64,000 bases of DNA from Allokutzneria sp. A3M-2-11 16 (GCF_024213555.1 NZ_JANAVO010000001.1:868001-932000); one strand, 5' to 3'. Positions 17,379 to 26,604 are shown, counted from the stretch's first letter. Notes: generated from the sequence alone by a model not told the origin. Numbers and translations: made by a program.

Positions 17379-17394
17379 ACCTACTTTCGTAGGT
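17379..17394. promoter_or_regulatory. Response-regulator operator candidate ACCTACTTTCGTAGGT
   Basis: A perfect 6-bp inverted repeat (ACCTAC-TTTC-GTAGGT) lies in the 189-nt gap between the PMT-like gene and the divergent NarL-type two-component operon. Sites of this shape often precede autoregulated sensor operons in actinobacteria. Binding is inferred. Confidence 0.4.
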
Positions 17395-17459
17395 TCCGCA
17401 CGCCGCCAAAGGAATCAGCCGCGGGTCAGGCCGTCACGGACCCCAGTAACGTCAGCGGC

Positions 17460-18701
17460 GTGAAACGTCCACTGTGGTCGAACTGGCGCGAGTTCGCGTT
17501 CGACGCCGCGCCGCTGGCCGCCGTGGTGGGCGTGATCAGCTCGGTCGTGATCCTCGCGGGGATACCGCTGAGCATGGTGCTCTGGTACTCCGTCGCGCTG
17601 GACGTGCTGGTGGGCTTGGCACTGCTGTTCTTCCGCCGTACAGCCCCGGAACTCTGCCTCGCGGTGACCACGGGCGCCGCCCTCGTCACGCTCGGCGGCG
17701 AACTGCTGTCGCCCGGGATCATGGTGTCCCCGTACGACCCCACGCGGCCGTGGTTGTCGCTCGGCACACCGTTCGCGATCTACTCCGCGATGAAGTACTC
17801 GGACCGGAAGTGGCCGTCCTGGGCGATGACCGTGGTGATGCTGGTCATCGCGTGGCGGCCGTGGCAGCTGATCCCGATGGCATCGCCGTACTTCGACGTG
17901 CGCCCGTCGGCCATCCTGTACACGATCCTGCCCGCGGTGCTCGGCCTCTACAACGGCGCGCGGCGCCGGTTGATCCAGGCGCTGACCGAGCGGGCCGAGC
18001 GCGCGGAGCGGGAACAGGACCTGCTCGCCGAACAGGCCCGCGCAGACGAACGGGTGAAGCTGGCGACGGAGATGCACGACGTGGTCACCCACCGGCTCAG
18101 CCTGATGGTGCTCCAGGCGGGCGCACTGCGGATCACCGCGGGCGAGGAGGCCACGCGGAACGCGGCCGAGGACCTGCGGGCCGCGGGCTGCCAGGCGCTG
18201 GAGGAGCTGCGGGACCTCGTCGGCGTGCTGCGCTCCGGGCCGAGGACCGACGAGGTGATCCCGGAGGACGGGTCGAGTTCGGCGACGCTCGACCTGACCG
18301 AGCTGATCGAGGAGTCCAGGTCGGTCGGGGTGCACACGGAACTGATCGAGGACGGCAACCCGTTGCTCGCATCGCCGGTGGTGGGCCGGACCGCGTACCG
18401 GGTGGTGCAGGAGGCGCTGACCAACGCGCGCAAGCACGCGCCGGGCGCGTGGGTGCGGGTGTACGTGCGCTACAGCGGCGACCGGCTGCGGTTGATCATC
18501 CGGAACTCGGCGGCCAAGTCCCCCCTCGACCCGAGCCTGGCGGGCAGTGGCTCCGGTTCCGGGCTGCTCGGTCTGCGGCAGCGGGTGGAGCTGGTGCACG
18601 GCAGGCTGCGCGCGGGTCCGACGGACAGTGGTGGTTTCGAGGTCGATGCCATACTTCCCGCCTACGTCCCGACGGTCGGGGGCCAGCACGATGAACCGTG
18701 A
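17460..18701 (+). CDS. Sensor histidine kinase, HisKA_3 (NarL/DesK) type
   Basis: 413 aa. Four or more membrane segments fill residues 15-165. The HisKA_3 dimerisation motif TEMHDVVTHRLSLMV carries phospho-acceptor His206. A truncated HATPase follows with EALTNARKHAPG and the G-box GSGSGLLGLRQRVEL. GTG 17460 is the only in-frame start near the end of the shadowed upstream sequence; no clear Shine-Dalgarno, so possibly leaderless. It overlaps the response-regulator gene by 11 nt. The signal is unknown; membrane stress sensing is common for the family. Confidence 0.9.
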   Translation: MKRPLWSNWREFAFDAAPLAAVVGVISSVVILAGIPLSMVLWYSVALDVLVGLALLFFRRTAPELCLAVTTGAALVTLGGELLSPGIMVSPYDPTRPWLSLGTPFAIYSAMKYSDRKWPSWAMTVVMLVIAWRPWQLIPMASPYFDVRPSAILYTILPAVLGLYNGARRRLIQALTERAERAEREQDLLAEQARADERVKLATEMHDVVTHRLSLMVLQAGALRITAGEEATRNAAEDLRAAGCQALEELRDLVGVLRSGPRTDEVIPEDGSSSATLDLTELIEESRSVGVHTELIEDGNPLLASPVVGRTAYRVVQEALTNARKHAPGAWVRVYVRYSGDRLRLIIRNSAAKSPLDPSLAGSGSGSGLLGLRQRVELVHGRLRAGPTDSGGFEVDAILPAYVPTVGGQHDEP

Positions 18702-19353
18702 CGTGATCAAAGTCCTGGTCGTGGACGACGAGCCGATGGTGTGCGCGCACCTGCGCACGATCCTGGGCTCGGCCGAGGACATCGACGTCGTCGACCAGGC
18801 GCACGACGGCGCGGCCGCGGTGGAGTCCGTCGTGCGGCACCGGCCCGACGTCGTGCTGATGGACCTGCGGATGCCGGGCGTGGACGGGCTCACCGCGATC
18901 GAGCGGATCAACCGGATGCCGTCGCCGCCCACGGTGGTCGCGCTGACCACCTTCGACGCCGACCAGTACGTGATCAGGGCGCTGCGCGCGGGAGCGTCCG
19001 GTTTCCTGGTGAAGTCGACGCCGCCGGAGGACCTGATCGGCCTGGTCCGGGTGGCCGCCGACGGGCACATGGTGCTCTCCCCGGCTGCGGCGAAACGCCT
19101 GGTGGCGGCCTCCTCGGACGAGCAGGCGGCTCGCGACAAGGCGCTCGCCCTGGTGAAGGAGCTGACCGAGCGGGAGTCGGAGGTGCTCACCTGCCTCGGG
19201 GAGGGGCTGTCGAACGCGAACATCGCGTCGAAGCTGCACCTGAGCGAGGCGACGGTGAAGGGCTACGTCTCCCGTCTGCTGGTCAAGCTCGACTGCGCGA
19301 ACCGGACCCAGGCGGGCCTGCTGGCCTACGACGCCGGCCTGGTCACCCGCTGA
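18691..19353 (+). CDS. NarL/FixJ-family response regulator
   Basis: 220 aa. The receiver has VDDEP and the phospho-acceptor Asp58 in VLMDLRMPGVDG, with K in FLVKSTPP. The C-terminal LuxR-type helix-turn-helix reads LTERESEVLTCLGEGLSNANIA...LSEATVKGYVSRLLVKL, the NarL DNA-binding pattern. The ATG at 18691 overlaps the kinase stop by 11 nt, with GGGGGCC upstream, so translation is coupled. It probably binds its own promoter (for example 17379-17394) and perhaps the PMT-like gene. Targets cannot be read from sequence. Confidence 0.92.
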   Translation: MNRDVIKVLVVDDEPMVCAHLRTILGSAEDIDVVDQAHDGAAAVESVVRHRPDVVLMDLRMPGVDGLTAIERINRMPSPPTVVALTTFDADQYVIRALRAGASGFLVKSTPPEDLIGLVRVAADGHMVLSPAAAKRLVAASSDEQAARDKALALVKELTERESEVLTCLGEGLSNANIASKLHLSEATVKGYVSRLLVKLDCANRTQAGLLAYDAGLVTR

Positions 19354-19359
19354 CCGCTG

Positions 19360-19554
19360 TCAGTCCTCCGGTTCCCGCGGCTCGATCAGGCAGTCCGGCC
19401 CCGGGTACACGAGGCTCTCGTGCCCGTCGCCGAACCGCACCTTGTAGGGCGGCGCCCCGTCCGGCCCCCGGACCTCCAGGATGTCCCCGGCCCGTTCTCC
19501 CGCTCCGACACTCCGCGAGTGAATCCGTATCCGATCCCCCACCGACGCGTGCAT
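19360..19554 (-). CDS. DUF1918 small beta-barrel-like protein
   Basis: 64 aa: MHASVGDRIRIHSRSVG...GDILEV...GAPPYKVRFGDGHESLVYPGPDC. The pattern matches DUF1918 (KOW-like), common in actinobacteria and of unknown function, sometimes downstream of stress genes. The ATG at 19554 has GAAGGAG at proper distance; the longer upstream reading is a shadow. It ends 6 nt from the convergent response-regulator stop. Confidence 0.85.
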   Translation of the reverse strand: MHASVGDRIRIHSRSVGAGERAGDILEVRGPDGAPPYKVRFGDGHESLVYPGPDCLIEPREPED

Positions 19555-19880
19555 CGCCAACTCCTTCCCCGAGTGACCCACGTCACACGCCCCCAGTGTC
19601 CCTGCCCTCCCCCACCCCCACAACCCACAAAGGTCCAGACAACCGATAGGACCACCCCCCAATTCTCCCAGAAGGCCCCACCCACAACACACAACACAGA
19701 CCGGTCCCCCACACCCAACGCACACCCGGACCGCCGCAGGCCGATCTCACACAACGCAACCCGGTGACCGCCGAAGGCTGGTCCCCACGCAACGCATCCA
19801 GGCTGGTTCGGCAGGAGCCCGCACCGCAGGGGGGGTTCGGGGGGAGTCGCTCCCCCCGGCGGATACGTGGAAAAACGGGA
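19555..19880. other. C-rich gene-free interval before ssrA terminator
   Basis: 326 nt with no convincing ORF. It includes GGGGGGAGTCGCTCCCCCC (19838-19857) in the context CCCGCACCG...GGGTTCGGGGGG, related to the element at 37446-37495. The DUF1918 promoter should lie at the left end but I could not assign hexamers. Confidence 0.5.
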
Positions 19881-19909
19881 AGAGCCCCCCAGCGAAGCTG
19901 GGGGGCTCT
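19881..19909 (-). terminator. ssrA terminator
   Basis: AGAGCCCCCCAGC-GAA-GCTGGGGGGCTCT is a 13-bp perfect stem with a 3-nt loop just beyond the tmRNA 3' end; on the minus strand it is followed by TTCCCGTTTTT. Confidence 0.85.
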
Positions 19910-19920
19910 GAACAGCACAG

Positions 19921-20291
19921 TGGAGGTGCCGGGAATCGAACCCGGGTCCTCTGCCGGTTCATCAGGACTTCTCCGTGCGCAGTCCGCTGTGCCTCTGCTT
20001 GACCCCTCCGGTCTCGCGGACAAGTCCGGTGTGACGGGCCCAGTCGCTGTTTGGTGTCCCGCCACGACCCGCGACCGGCCGTGACGGTGAGTCCCCTAGC
20101 TGATGCCGGGAACCGGGGCGGAGACATCCCCGGGCCGACAGAGTTGCCCTGCTACTTAGGCAGCGAGGGCGAACTCGCGCTGGCTACTAGCCTTGGCGCT
20201 TGTTGGTTTGCGGCGACGCTTGAGGTGGTCTCTCGCCTGCACCTGCACGCTTCTCCTGAATCAACGTCCAGAGTCGAAACCGTTCACCCCC
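19921..20291 (-). ncRNA. ssrA: tmRNA
   Basis: The minus strand begins GGGGGTGAACGGTTTCGAC and ends with a tRNA-like T-arm GGGTTCGATTCCCGGCACC plus encoded CCA at 19921-19923. The tag reading frame at 20156-20197 gives AKASSQREFALAA then TAA, ending in the conserved ALAA proteolysis signal. The length of about 371 nt is normal. It rescues stalled ribosomes with SmpB, whose gene lies 3.4 kb away. A strong terminator follows. The exact 5' end is plus or minus a few nt. Confidence 0.95.
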
Positions 20292-20416
20292 TGGGTTGGT
20301 GGGAACGAGTCCAGTTTACCGCGCCGCGCCAGCGGGTTGTGCCGTGGACGGGTTCGGCCCCGGTCCGTGGCGTGTGCGCGCGCCGCGGGCCGGGGCCGAG
20401 GGGGATTACCGCTGGT

Positions 20417-20791
20417 TCAGCACGTCACGTACTTGGCGCTGGCCGACGGCTTGGTGGTGAGCTTGACCTGCAGGCAGCGGCCGGCGGGCGGCCGGTTGAC
20501 GAAGTAGTTGGCGACGAAGGCGCCGAACACCGGGCAGGCGACCTTGAACAGGCCCGGCACGACCTTCACGCAGGCACCGCTACCGGCGAGGGCACCGCCG
20601 GTGATCACCGCGGCGTACAGGCCCTGCGTGGTTTCCCTGCTGAACTTCTTCGACCACTCCGCCATGGCGGAGACATCACCGGAAGCGGTGGTGGCCGGTG
20701 CGGCGGTGGCGGCCCCAGCCGCCGTGCCGAAGACCGCCAGGGTGATCGAGAGCACCGCGGCAGCACGCTTGACGAACGTCATAGACCCCAT
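20417..20791 (-). CDS. Secreted small cysteine-containing protein
   Basis: 124 aa. A classical signal peptide (KRAAAVLSITLAVFGTAAGAATA) ends near residue 31. The mature part has four cysteines (GACVKV, ACPVF, GRCLQV, YVTC-end), which probably form two disulfides. The ATG at 20791 follows GGAGGAG at 7 nt. It is transcribed divergently from the SARP-type regulator, so that regulator may control it. No family is recognised; a secreted signalling or antimicrobial peptide is one guess only. Confidence 0.6.
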   Translation of the reverse strand: MGSMTFVKRAAAVLSITLAVFGTAAGAATAAPATTASGDVSAMAEWSKKFSRETTQGLYAAVITGGALAGSGACVKVVPGLFKVACPVFGAFVANYFVNRPPAGRCLQVKLTTKPSASAKYVTC

Positions 20792-20818
20792 GTTCAGGCT
20801 CCTCCAGTTGTGACGTTC

Positions 20819-20832
20819 AGCTCATGTGAGCT
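20819..20832. promoter_or_regulatory. AGCTCA-TG-TGAGCT palindrome
   Basis: Perfect 6-bp arms around a 2-nt centre, 28 nt upstream of the secreted-protein ATG. A direct repeat TTAACT at 20917 and 20936 lies between it and the SARP gene. Either could be an operator; binding is unproved. Confidence 0.35.
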
Positions 20833-20959
20833 AACACGAAAGAGCTTGCGTTCACCCGGTTTAGGTTGGGTATGGAAACGCTATAACGCCCTGCTTGCAA
20901 GGTGTTCACAAGAGGGTTAACTTGATGGTGAAGCATTAACTCGTCCGGGTCACAACTGA

Positions 20960-22759
20960 ATGGTGCAAGTGATGGACTTCCGGGTGCTGGGGGCACTGGA
21001 GATCATCGGTCCGCAGGGACGGGTCGAGCTTGGTGCACCCAAACAACGCGCGCTCGCCGCCGCCCTTCTCTGCCGCGCTGGCCAGGCGTTTTCCACCGAT
21101 GCGCTGATCGAGGCGCTCTGGGGGGAGAACCCACCGCGGTCCGCGCGAAAAAATATTCAGGTTTATGTCTACCAAGTCCGCAAGGCGTTTGCGGCCGCCG
21201 GAGCACCGGACCGACTGCACCTCGAACACGCCGGATACCGCCTCGTGGTCAATCCCGGCGAGCTCGACATCGACCGTTTTAACGAACTTTTCGCCCGGGG
21301 CCGAACGGAATTGACTACCGGCGATGCCGAACGGGCAGCACAGACGCTCCGCGATTCAATGTCCTTGTGGCGCGGTGAGCCATTTGCCGATCTCCCCGAT
21401 GTCGAGTTCTTGAATCGGCAGGCCGAGGCGTGGCGCGAACGGCGGCTGGCCGCGGAGGAGGCCCGGATCGAGGCCGACCTGCGCGCAGGCCGGCACACCG
21501 ACGTGGTCGACGAGCTGTTCTGCCTGGTCCGAGCGCATCCGCTGCACGAGCAGTTCCGCGCACAGCTGATGACCGCGCTGATGCTCGGCGAACGCAAGAC
21601 CGAGGCGCTCGCGGTGTACGACCACGGCAGGCAGCTGCTCGCCTCCGAGCTCGGCATCGCCCCCGGCGCGAACCTGACGCGCGCGCACCAGGCGGTGCTC
21701 TCCGGCAAGGCCACGGGCTTCCCCACCGGCGCCCGGCCCCGGAGCCCGGCGACGACCAAGAAGATCGTTCCGCGCCAGCTGCCGCGCGGCCTCTCCGACT
21801 TCGTCGGGCGGCAGGCCCAGCTGACCACGCTCGGCAGCGGGCTGGCCAGGGCGACCTCCGGCGGCTGGCCGCTGCTGGTGCTGACCGGGGCGGCCGGGGT
21901 CGGCAAGAGCGCGCTCGCGATCAGGGCGGCGCACCTGGCCGCGACGAGCTTCCCCGACGGCCAGCTCTACGTCGACCTGGCCGAGCACAACGGCGGGGAC
22001 GCGCTGGGGCACATCCTCAGGGCGCTCGGCTGCGCCCCGGCGGACCTGCCCGCCGAACGGTGCGAACAGCAGGCGCTCTACCGCACGCTCGTGGCCGACC
22101 GATCGGTGCTCATCGTGCTGGACAATGCCGCGAACGAATCGCAGGTTCGTTCACTGCTCCCGGGTTCTCCCAGGTCGGCGGCGATCGTGACGGCGCGCGG
22201 ACGACTGCTCGGGCTGGACTCGGCCGAGCTGGTCGAGCTCGGCGGGTTCCGGTCCGGGGAGAGCGCACAGGTGCTGCTCGGGCGCGCCGAGGCGGCGGCC
22301 GAGCCGGATGCCGTCCAGTACGCCGAGTTCATCGCCGACGCCTGCGACCACCTCCCGGTGGCCGTCCGGATCGCCGCCGTGCGCGCGAGCGGACGGTCGC
22401 TCCAGGAGACCGCGCGACGCCTGGTCTCGGCGTGCAACCCACTCGACGAGCTGGTCGCCGGAGACGAGTCCGTGCGCGCCCGGTTCACCTCCTGCTACGG
22501 CGAGCTGGACCTGATCGGCAAGACCGCGCTGCGCCGCCTCGGCACCCTGAGCTCGGTCGAGTTCACCGTGTCGGTGCTGGCCTCCCTGCTCGGCACGTCG
22601 GCCGGGCACGCGGAGCGCAGCCTGGACCAGTTGCTGGACCGGCACCTCGTCAGGCGGGTCGACGACGACGGGAACCCGCACCGGTTCGCGTTGTCCCGGT
22701 TGACCCACCACTTCGCGATGGAGCTGGCGCGAGATCCCGCGCTGCCAAGGGTTTCCTAG
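20960..22759 (+). CDS. SARP-family regulator with NB-ARC domain (AfsR-like)
   Basis: 599 aa. The N-terminal winged helix (FRVLGALEIIG...LIEALWGENPP...VYVYQVRKA) is the SARP DNA-binding domain. A bacterial transcriptional activation domain (BTAD) runs to about residue 245. After DFVGRQAQL comes an NB-ARC/STAND P-loop, GAAGVGKSALA. C-terminal TPRs are absent, so it is shorter than AfsR. SARPs activate secondary-metabolism or development genes. No biosynthetic cluster is adjacent, so targets may be elsewhere. Start ATG 20960 or 20972 is ambiguous; both lack a strong ribosome site. Confidence 0.85.
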   Translation: MVQVMDFRVLGALEIIGPQGRVELGAPKQRALAAALLCRAGQAFSTDALIEALWGENPPRSARKNIQVYVYQVRKAFAAAGAPDRLHLEHAGYRLVVNPGELDIDRFNELFARGRTELTTGDAERAAQTLRDSMSLWRGEPFADLPDVEFLNRQAEAWRERRLAAEEARIEADLRAGRHTDVVDELFCLVRAHPLHEQFRAQLMTALMLGERKTEALAVYDHGRQLLASELGIAPGANLTRAHQAVLSGKATGFPTGARPRSPATTKKIVPRQLPRGLSDFVGRQAQLTTLGSGLARATSGGWPLLVLTGAAGVGKSALAIRAAHLAATSFPDGQLYVDLAEHNGGDALGHILRALGCAPADLPAERCEQQALYRTLVADRSVLIVLDNAANESQVRSLLPGSPRSAAIVTARGRLLGLDSAELVELGGFRSGESAQVLLGRAEAAAEPDAVQYAEFIADACDHLPVAVRIAAVRASGRSLQETARRLVSACNPLDELVAGDESVRARFTSCYGELDLIGKTALRRLGTLSSVEFTVSVLASLLGTSAGHAERSLDQLLDRHLVRRVDDDGNPHRFALSRLTHHFAMELARDPALPRVS

Positions 22760-22765
22760 GGGTTT

Positions 22766-23656
22766 CTAGAGCCCCAGCAGCCGCGCGGGCGTGTCGTGCA
22801 GGACCGCGCGGAGGAAGCCGGCACCAAGCCGGTCGTCGGCCTCCGCCCAGCTCGCGATGGCGCGCAGCTGTTCCGCGTACGCGTACGGGATGTTCGGGAA
22901 GTCGGTGCCCAGCGCGATCCGGCCGGGCAGGTCGGCCAGGCGCGCCGTCCAGTCCGGCGGCAGCGGGCACATCGCGGTGGTGAAGTCGACGCCGACCATC
23001 GTGGTGTCCAGGTGCACGCCGGGCCACTGCTCCACCAGGCGCAGCGCGTGGTCGAACTCCGGCATCCCCGCGTGCGCGATGACCGCGACGAGCCGGGGGT
23101 GTTCGCGCAGCACGGCCTCGAACACGTCCAGCCCGGTGTGCGTACCGGGGATCGGACCGTGTCCACAGTGGACGACCACGGGCACCCCGGCATCGGCGAG
23201 CTGGCCCCAGACCGGCCGCAACAGCTCATCACGCGGGTCGAAATCGCCCACCTGCACGTGTGACTTGAAGCAGCGCACACCCGACTCGATGGCTTTGCGG
23301 ACGTAGGAATCCGCCTCAGGCTCGGGGTAGAACGTCGCCGTGGCAACGGCTTCGGGCACCCCGGCGGCGAACTCCCCCGCCCAGTCGTTGAGCCACGCGG
23401 CCATCCCGGGCTTGTGCGGGTAGACCAGCGGCGCGAACGCGCGGACGCCCAGCGAGCGCAGCACCTCGACGCGCTCCCGCTCGCCCGTGCGGTAGTGGAT
23501 CGACCAGTTCACGCCGTAGTGCTCGCTGGCGTGGTCGAAGTAGGCCCACACCTTGGCGAGCACGCGTTCCGGCAGGAAGTGCACGTGCAGGTCGACCAGG
23601 CCGGGCAGGCCGAGATCGCGCACCCAGGCGGCGACCTCGGCGTCCGAGCGCGGCAT
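22766..23656 (-). CDS. Amidohydrolase-family (TIM-barrel) protein
   Basis: 296 aa. The metal-binding motif DLHVHFLPE appears at residue 17-25, and later VVVHCGHGPIPGTH, VIAHAGMPEF and GTDFPNIPY mark the strand ends of an amidohydrolase_2 barrel (decarboxylase/lactonase type). The ATG at 23656 shares the T-G-A/A-T-G junction with the smpB stop, so it is translated after smpB. It ends 6 nt from the convergent SARP stop. Substrate unknown; not an obvious part of ribosome rescue. Confidence 0.75.
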   Translation of the reverse strand: MPRSDAEVAAWVRDLGLPGLVDLHVHFLPERVLAKVWAYFDHASEHYGVNWSIHYRTGERERVEVLRSLGVRAFAPLVYPHKPGMAAWLNDWAGEFAAGVPEAVATATFYPEPEADSYVRKAIESGVRCFKSHVQVGDFDPRDELLRPVWGQLADAGVPVVVHCGHGPIPGTHTGLDVFEAVLREHPRLVAVIAHAGMPEFDHALRLVEQWPGVHLDTTMVGVDFTTAMCPLPPDWTARLADLPGRIALGTDFPNIPYAYAEQLRAIASWAEADDRLGAGFLRAVLHDTPARLLGL

Positions 23657-24135
23657 CAGTCGCGGTATCCCTTGCGGGCCCTGCCGATCGCCTTCGCCAT
23701 CTCGCGGTCCGCGGTCTTCTTGGCCAGGATGTGCCGCTTGTCGTGCGCCTTGTTGCCGCGCGCGAGGGCGAGCTCGACCTTGACCTTGCCGTCCTTGAAG
23801 TACATCGACATCGGCACCAGGGAGAGGCCGCTCTCCTTGGTCTTGCCGATCAGCCGCTCGATCTCGGCCCGGTGCAGCAACAGCTTCCGCTTCCGCCGCG
23901 GCTCGTGGTTGGTCCACGTGCCCCAGTGGTACTCGGCGATGTGGACGTTGCGCAGCCACACCTCGCCGTCGTCGACGGAGGCGTAGGCGTCGACCAGCGA
24001 TGCCTTGCCCGCGCGCAGGCTCTTGACCTCGGTCCCCACCAGGGCGACACCGGCCTCGTAGGTGTCGAGGACGGTGTAGTTGTGCCGCGCCCTGCGGTTC
24101 TGCGCGATCACCTTCTCGCCGCGTTCCTTGGCCAT
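23656..24135 (-). CDS. smpB: SsrA-binding protein SmpB
   Basis: 159 aa, the standard length. It opens [32 protein letters not shown] and ends with the conserved basic tail [21 protein letters not shown]. The central [24 protein letters not shown] is diagnostic. SmpB carries tmRNA into the stalled ribosome and works with ssrA at 19921-20291. It follows ftsX in the same direction, the order seen in many actinobacteria. Confidence 0.97.
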   Translation of the reverse strand: MAKERGEKVIAQNRRARHNYTVLDTYEAGVALVGTEVKSLRAGKASLVDAYASVDDGEVWLRNVHIAEYHWGTWTNHEPRRKRKLLLHRAEIERLIGKTKESGLSLVPMSMYFKDGKVKVELALARGNKAHDKRHILAKKTADREMAKAIGRARKGYRD

Positions 24136-24166
24136 GGCAACAATGTTACGTGGCCTGCGGAAGCGA

Positions 24167-25069
24167 TTAGAGCCGCACGTACAGGCGCAGCGTCACGTAG
24201 CCGGTGATCGCCGAGATGACCGCGCCGATCGGGAACAGCAGCAGCGAGACCTGGAAGACGTCGGCGTAGCCCAGCGGCGCGATGATGTTGGCCTCGATCG
24301 GCGCCTTGAGCACGTCGTCGACGAACGTGCCCTTGGCGAAGAACAGGCCGGCGAGCGCGAGGATCGCACCGGTGAGACCGGCGACCACCGCCTCGATGAG
24401 GAACGGCAGCTGGGTGTACCACCGGGTCGCGCCGACCAGCCGCATGATCCCCACCTCGGTCCGCCTGGTGAACGCGGAGACCTGGATGGTGTTGGAGATC
24501 AGCAGCAGCGCGGCGAGGGCCTGGACCAGCGCGACGGCGAAGGTGGCGTTGCGGAAGCTGCCGAAGAACTCGAAGAGCTGGTTCAGCAGCACGTCCTGGT
24601 CGACGACGCGGAGCACGCCGACCTTGCCCGTGTACTCCTTGGAGATCGCGTCGAAGCGCTGCGGGTCCTTGAGCTTGACCCGGAACGAGGCGGGCAGCGA
24701 CTCCGGGCGGGTCAGCTTCACCAGCTCCGGCTGCGCCGAGAAGATCTCCTTGAACCGCGTGTAGGCGTCCTCGCGGTTCTGGTAGACGACGTCCTCGACG
24801 ATCGCGTTGTTGTCCAGCGACTGCCGCAGGCCCGAGCAGATCTGCTGCTGGCACTGCAGGTCGGAGGCGCTGACGTCGTTGGTCAGGAAGACCGAGACCT
24901 CGACCTTGTCGTAGTAGAGCTTCTCGGTGTTGTCGATCAGCCGCACGATGAGCAGACCACCGCCGAGCAGGCCGAGCGAGATCGCGGTCGTGAGGATCAT
25001 CGCGATGGTCATCGTGATGTTCCGGCGTAGACCGGTGATGACCTCGCTGAACACGAAACTGGCGCGCAT
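24167..25069 (-). CDS. ftsX: Cell division protein FtsX
   Basis: 300 aa with one N-terminal and three C-terminal membrane segments and a large external domain, as expected. The external domain keeps conserved FtsX features such as [24 protein letters not shown] and [14 protein letters not shown], then C-terminal [19 protein letters not shown]. It forms an ABC complex with FtsE that activates peptidoglycan hydrolases outside the membrane. The ATG at 25069 lies 12 nt after AGGAG. It is directly downstream of ftsE. Confidence 0.95.
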   Translation of the reverse strand: MRASFVFSEVITGLRRNITMTIAMILTTAISLGLLGGGLLIVRLIDNTEKLYYDKVEVSVFLTNDVSASDLQCQQQICSGLRQSLDNNAIVEDVVYQNREDAYTRFKEIFSAQPELVKLTRPESLPASFRVKLKDPQRFDAISKEYTGKVGVLRVVDQDVLLNQLFEFFGSFRNATFAVALVQALAALLLISNTIQVSAFTRRTEVGIMRLVGATRWYTQLPFLIEAVVAGLTGAILALAGLFFAKGTFVDDVLKAPIEANIIAPLGYADVFQVSLLLFPIGAVISAITGYVTLRLYVRL

Positions 25070-25127
25070 CGGGAGTGGTGCTCCTAGTGGTGGCTGGCGA
25101 AAGGGAGGCTGGCGGGGGCCGGGCCGG

Positions 25128-25817
25128 TCAGCGGCCGACCCCGTAGACGCCCCTGGCGTCGTCGCGGACGACCTTGCCGAGGTGCAGCTCGACGACCCGC
25201 CTGCGCATCGCGTCAACGATGGAGTGGTCGTGCGTCGCCATCAGCACGGTCGTGCCGGTGCGGTTGATCCGCTCCAGCAGCAGCATGATGTCCTGGCTGG
25301 TGTCCGGGTCCAGGTTTCCCGTCGGCTCGTCGGCCAGCAGCAGCAGCGGCCGGTTGACGAACGCGCGCGCGATGGCGACGCGCTGCTGTTCACCACCGGA
25401 GAGCTCGTGCGGCATCCGGTCCGCCTTGCCCTCGAGGCCGACCAGCTCCAGCACCTCGGGCACCACCTTCTTGATGGTGTGCCTCGGCTTGCCGATCACC
25501 TCCAGCGCGAAGCCGACGTTCTCCTCGACCGTCTTGTTGGCCAGCAGGCGGAAGTCCTGGAAGACGCAGCCGATGCGCTGGCGCAGCCGGGGCACCCGTC
25601 GCCGGGAGAGCCGTCCGACGTTCCAGTCCGCGACGACCAGGGTGCCCTTGGAGGGCACCTCCTCGCGCAGCAGCAACCGCAGGAACGTGGACTTGCCTGA
25701 GCCTGACGGTCCGATGAGGAACACGAACTCGCCCTTGTCCACGTTCACCGAGACATCGTCGAGCGCGGGTCGGGTCGAGGTCTTGTAGACCTTGGACACG
25801 TGTTCGAGCCGGATCAC
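25128..25817 (-). CDS. ftsE: Cell division ATP-binding protein FtsE
   Basis: 229 aa. ABC ATPase motifs are [11 protein letters not shown] (Walker A), LSGGEQQR (signature), [13 protein letters not shown] (Walker B) and [10 protein letters not shown] (H-loop); the start [12 protein letters not shown] is typical of FtsE. GTG 25817 was chosen because the longer upstream reading crosses the promoter of the inverted TA cassette. It is cut off from prfB by the two TA genes on the plus strand, whereas prfB and ftsE are normally adjacent. Its own promoter must lie within about 25818-26030. Confidence 0.95.
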   Translation of the reverse strand: MIRLEHVSKVYKTSTRPALDDVSVNVDKGEFVFLIGPSGSGKSTFLRLLLREEVPSKGTLVVADWNVGRLSRRRVPRLRQRIGCVFQDFRLLANKTVEENVGFALEVIGKPRHTIKKVVPEVLELVGLEGKADRMPHELSGGEQQRVAIARAFVNRPLLLLADEPTGNLDPDTSQDIMLLLERINRTGTTVLMATHDHSIVDAMRRRVVELHLGKVVRDDARGVYGVGR

Positions 25818-25995
25818 GAGGCGCGAGTTTACCCACCGGGTGTGTGACAGGTGTTCGCCGCAAGCCGACAAACGGGTAGTCGGCGTGTCGCGGCTGGTGA
25901 CACCCCGTTTGAGCACGCGTGGCCGCTTCCCCCGGCAGGGGGACGCAGCCGCGCGGGTGTGCGCTTGCGCGCGGCACAACTCTATACATTCCGCA

Positions 25996-26025
25996 TACGT
26001 TGGGGTACGTTGGGGTACGTTGGTC
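25996..26025 (+). promoter_or_regulatory. Three 10-bp direct repeats before the TA operon
   Basis: TACGTTGGGG occurs at 25996 and 26006, then TACGTTGG at 26016, exactly one helical turn apart, ending 3 nt before the toxin GTG. A TATACATT stretch at 25983-25990 could be the -10 region. RHH antitoxins repress such repeats by lining up along them; this site is a good candidate for autoregulation. Confidence 0.6.
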
Positions 26026-26027
26026 AC

Positions 26028-26294
26028 GTGAGGGAGATTCGTTGGACCGAGCAGTCCGAGGACCACATAGCCCGACATGGGGTGACTCCGGACGAGGTCG
26101 AGCAGGCCGTGCATGGTCGGCCCTACCTGCTGCTGCCCGGTAAGGACGACGTCACGTACTGGTTCGGGACGACGAACTCGGGTCGACACCTGTTGATCGT
26201 GCTTGTGGACGCTTTGGACGGGCGGGACTATGTCGCGACCGCTCGGGACATGACCATCAGCGAACGCCGCACGTTCCGGCGGAAGGGACGGTGA
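26028..26294 (+). CDS. BrnT-like toxin (DUF497/DUF4258 type)
   Basis: 88 aa. Motifs [25 protein letters not shown], ...[18 protein letters not shown]..., and the C-terminal [18 protein letters not shown] match the BrnT/DUF497 ribonuclease fold, in which an early HxKH-type stretch and ARxMTxxE-like end are conserved. BrnT toxins cut mRNA and halt translation. GTG 26028 starts after a GAGG-less leader directly beyond the 10-bp repeats. The downstream RHH gene overlaps by 4 nt. Toxin-first order is the known BrnTA order. Confidence 0.72.
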   Translation: MREIRWTEQSEDHIARHGVTPDEVEQAVHGRPYLLLPGKDDVTYWFGTTNSGRHLLIVLVDALDGRDYVATARDMTISERRTFRRKGR

Positions 26295-26593
26295 GCACCA
26301 TGAAGAACAGACTTGAGGAAATCGCCGAGTACGCCGACTCGCACGACTTCTCGGCCGACATGGAGCACGGGACGTGGCATCCGGGCGGCGAGCGCGACCC
26401 CGACCCCATGGTCAGCACGTCGCTGCGGCTACCCAAGTCGCTGCTGGACTGGGTACGCGGCGAGGCGGAGAAGAGCCACGTCAAGCACACCGCGCTCATC
26501 CGTAGCTGGATCGAAGAGAAGCGCACGGGCTCGGAGGATCTGGCGCAACGCGTGAAACGCCTGGAAAACGCGGTCTTCCGCCACAGCGCGTAG
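26291..26593 (+). CDS. Ribbon-helix-helix antitoxin (BrnA/CopG-like)
   Basis: 100 aa. The RHH motif is [23 protein letters not shown]...[10 protein letters not shown] at residues 40-75: a beta strand (STSLRLP), then two helices. The N-terminal acidic region probably covers the toxin. GTG 26291 overlaps the toxin stop (GTGA), and GGAAGGGACG is the ribosome site; ATG 26300 is the alternative. It should neutralise the BrnT-like protein and autorepress at the 25996-26025 repeats. The pair interrupts the prfB-ftsE junction on the opposite strand. Confidence 0.75.
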   Translation: MSTMKNRLEEIAEYADSHDFSADMEHGTWHPGGERDPDPMVSTSLRLPKSLLDWVRGEAEKSHVKHTALIRSWIEEKRTGSEDLAQRVKRLENAVFRHSA

Positions 26594-26604
26594 CCGGACA
26601 CGAA

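Noticed and set aside
15564-17459. Long N-terminal extension in frame with the second sensor kinase
   Set aside because: It is antisense to the PMT-like gene, is R/H/Q-rich, and lacks membrane or kinase features. The GTG at 17460 starts the real protein.
25996-26025. Start of a CRISPR array
   Set aside because: The three 10-bp copies are contiguous with no spacers and sit at the TA promoter.
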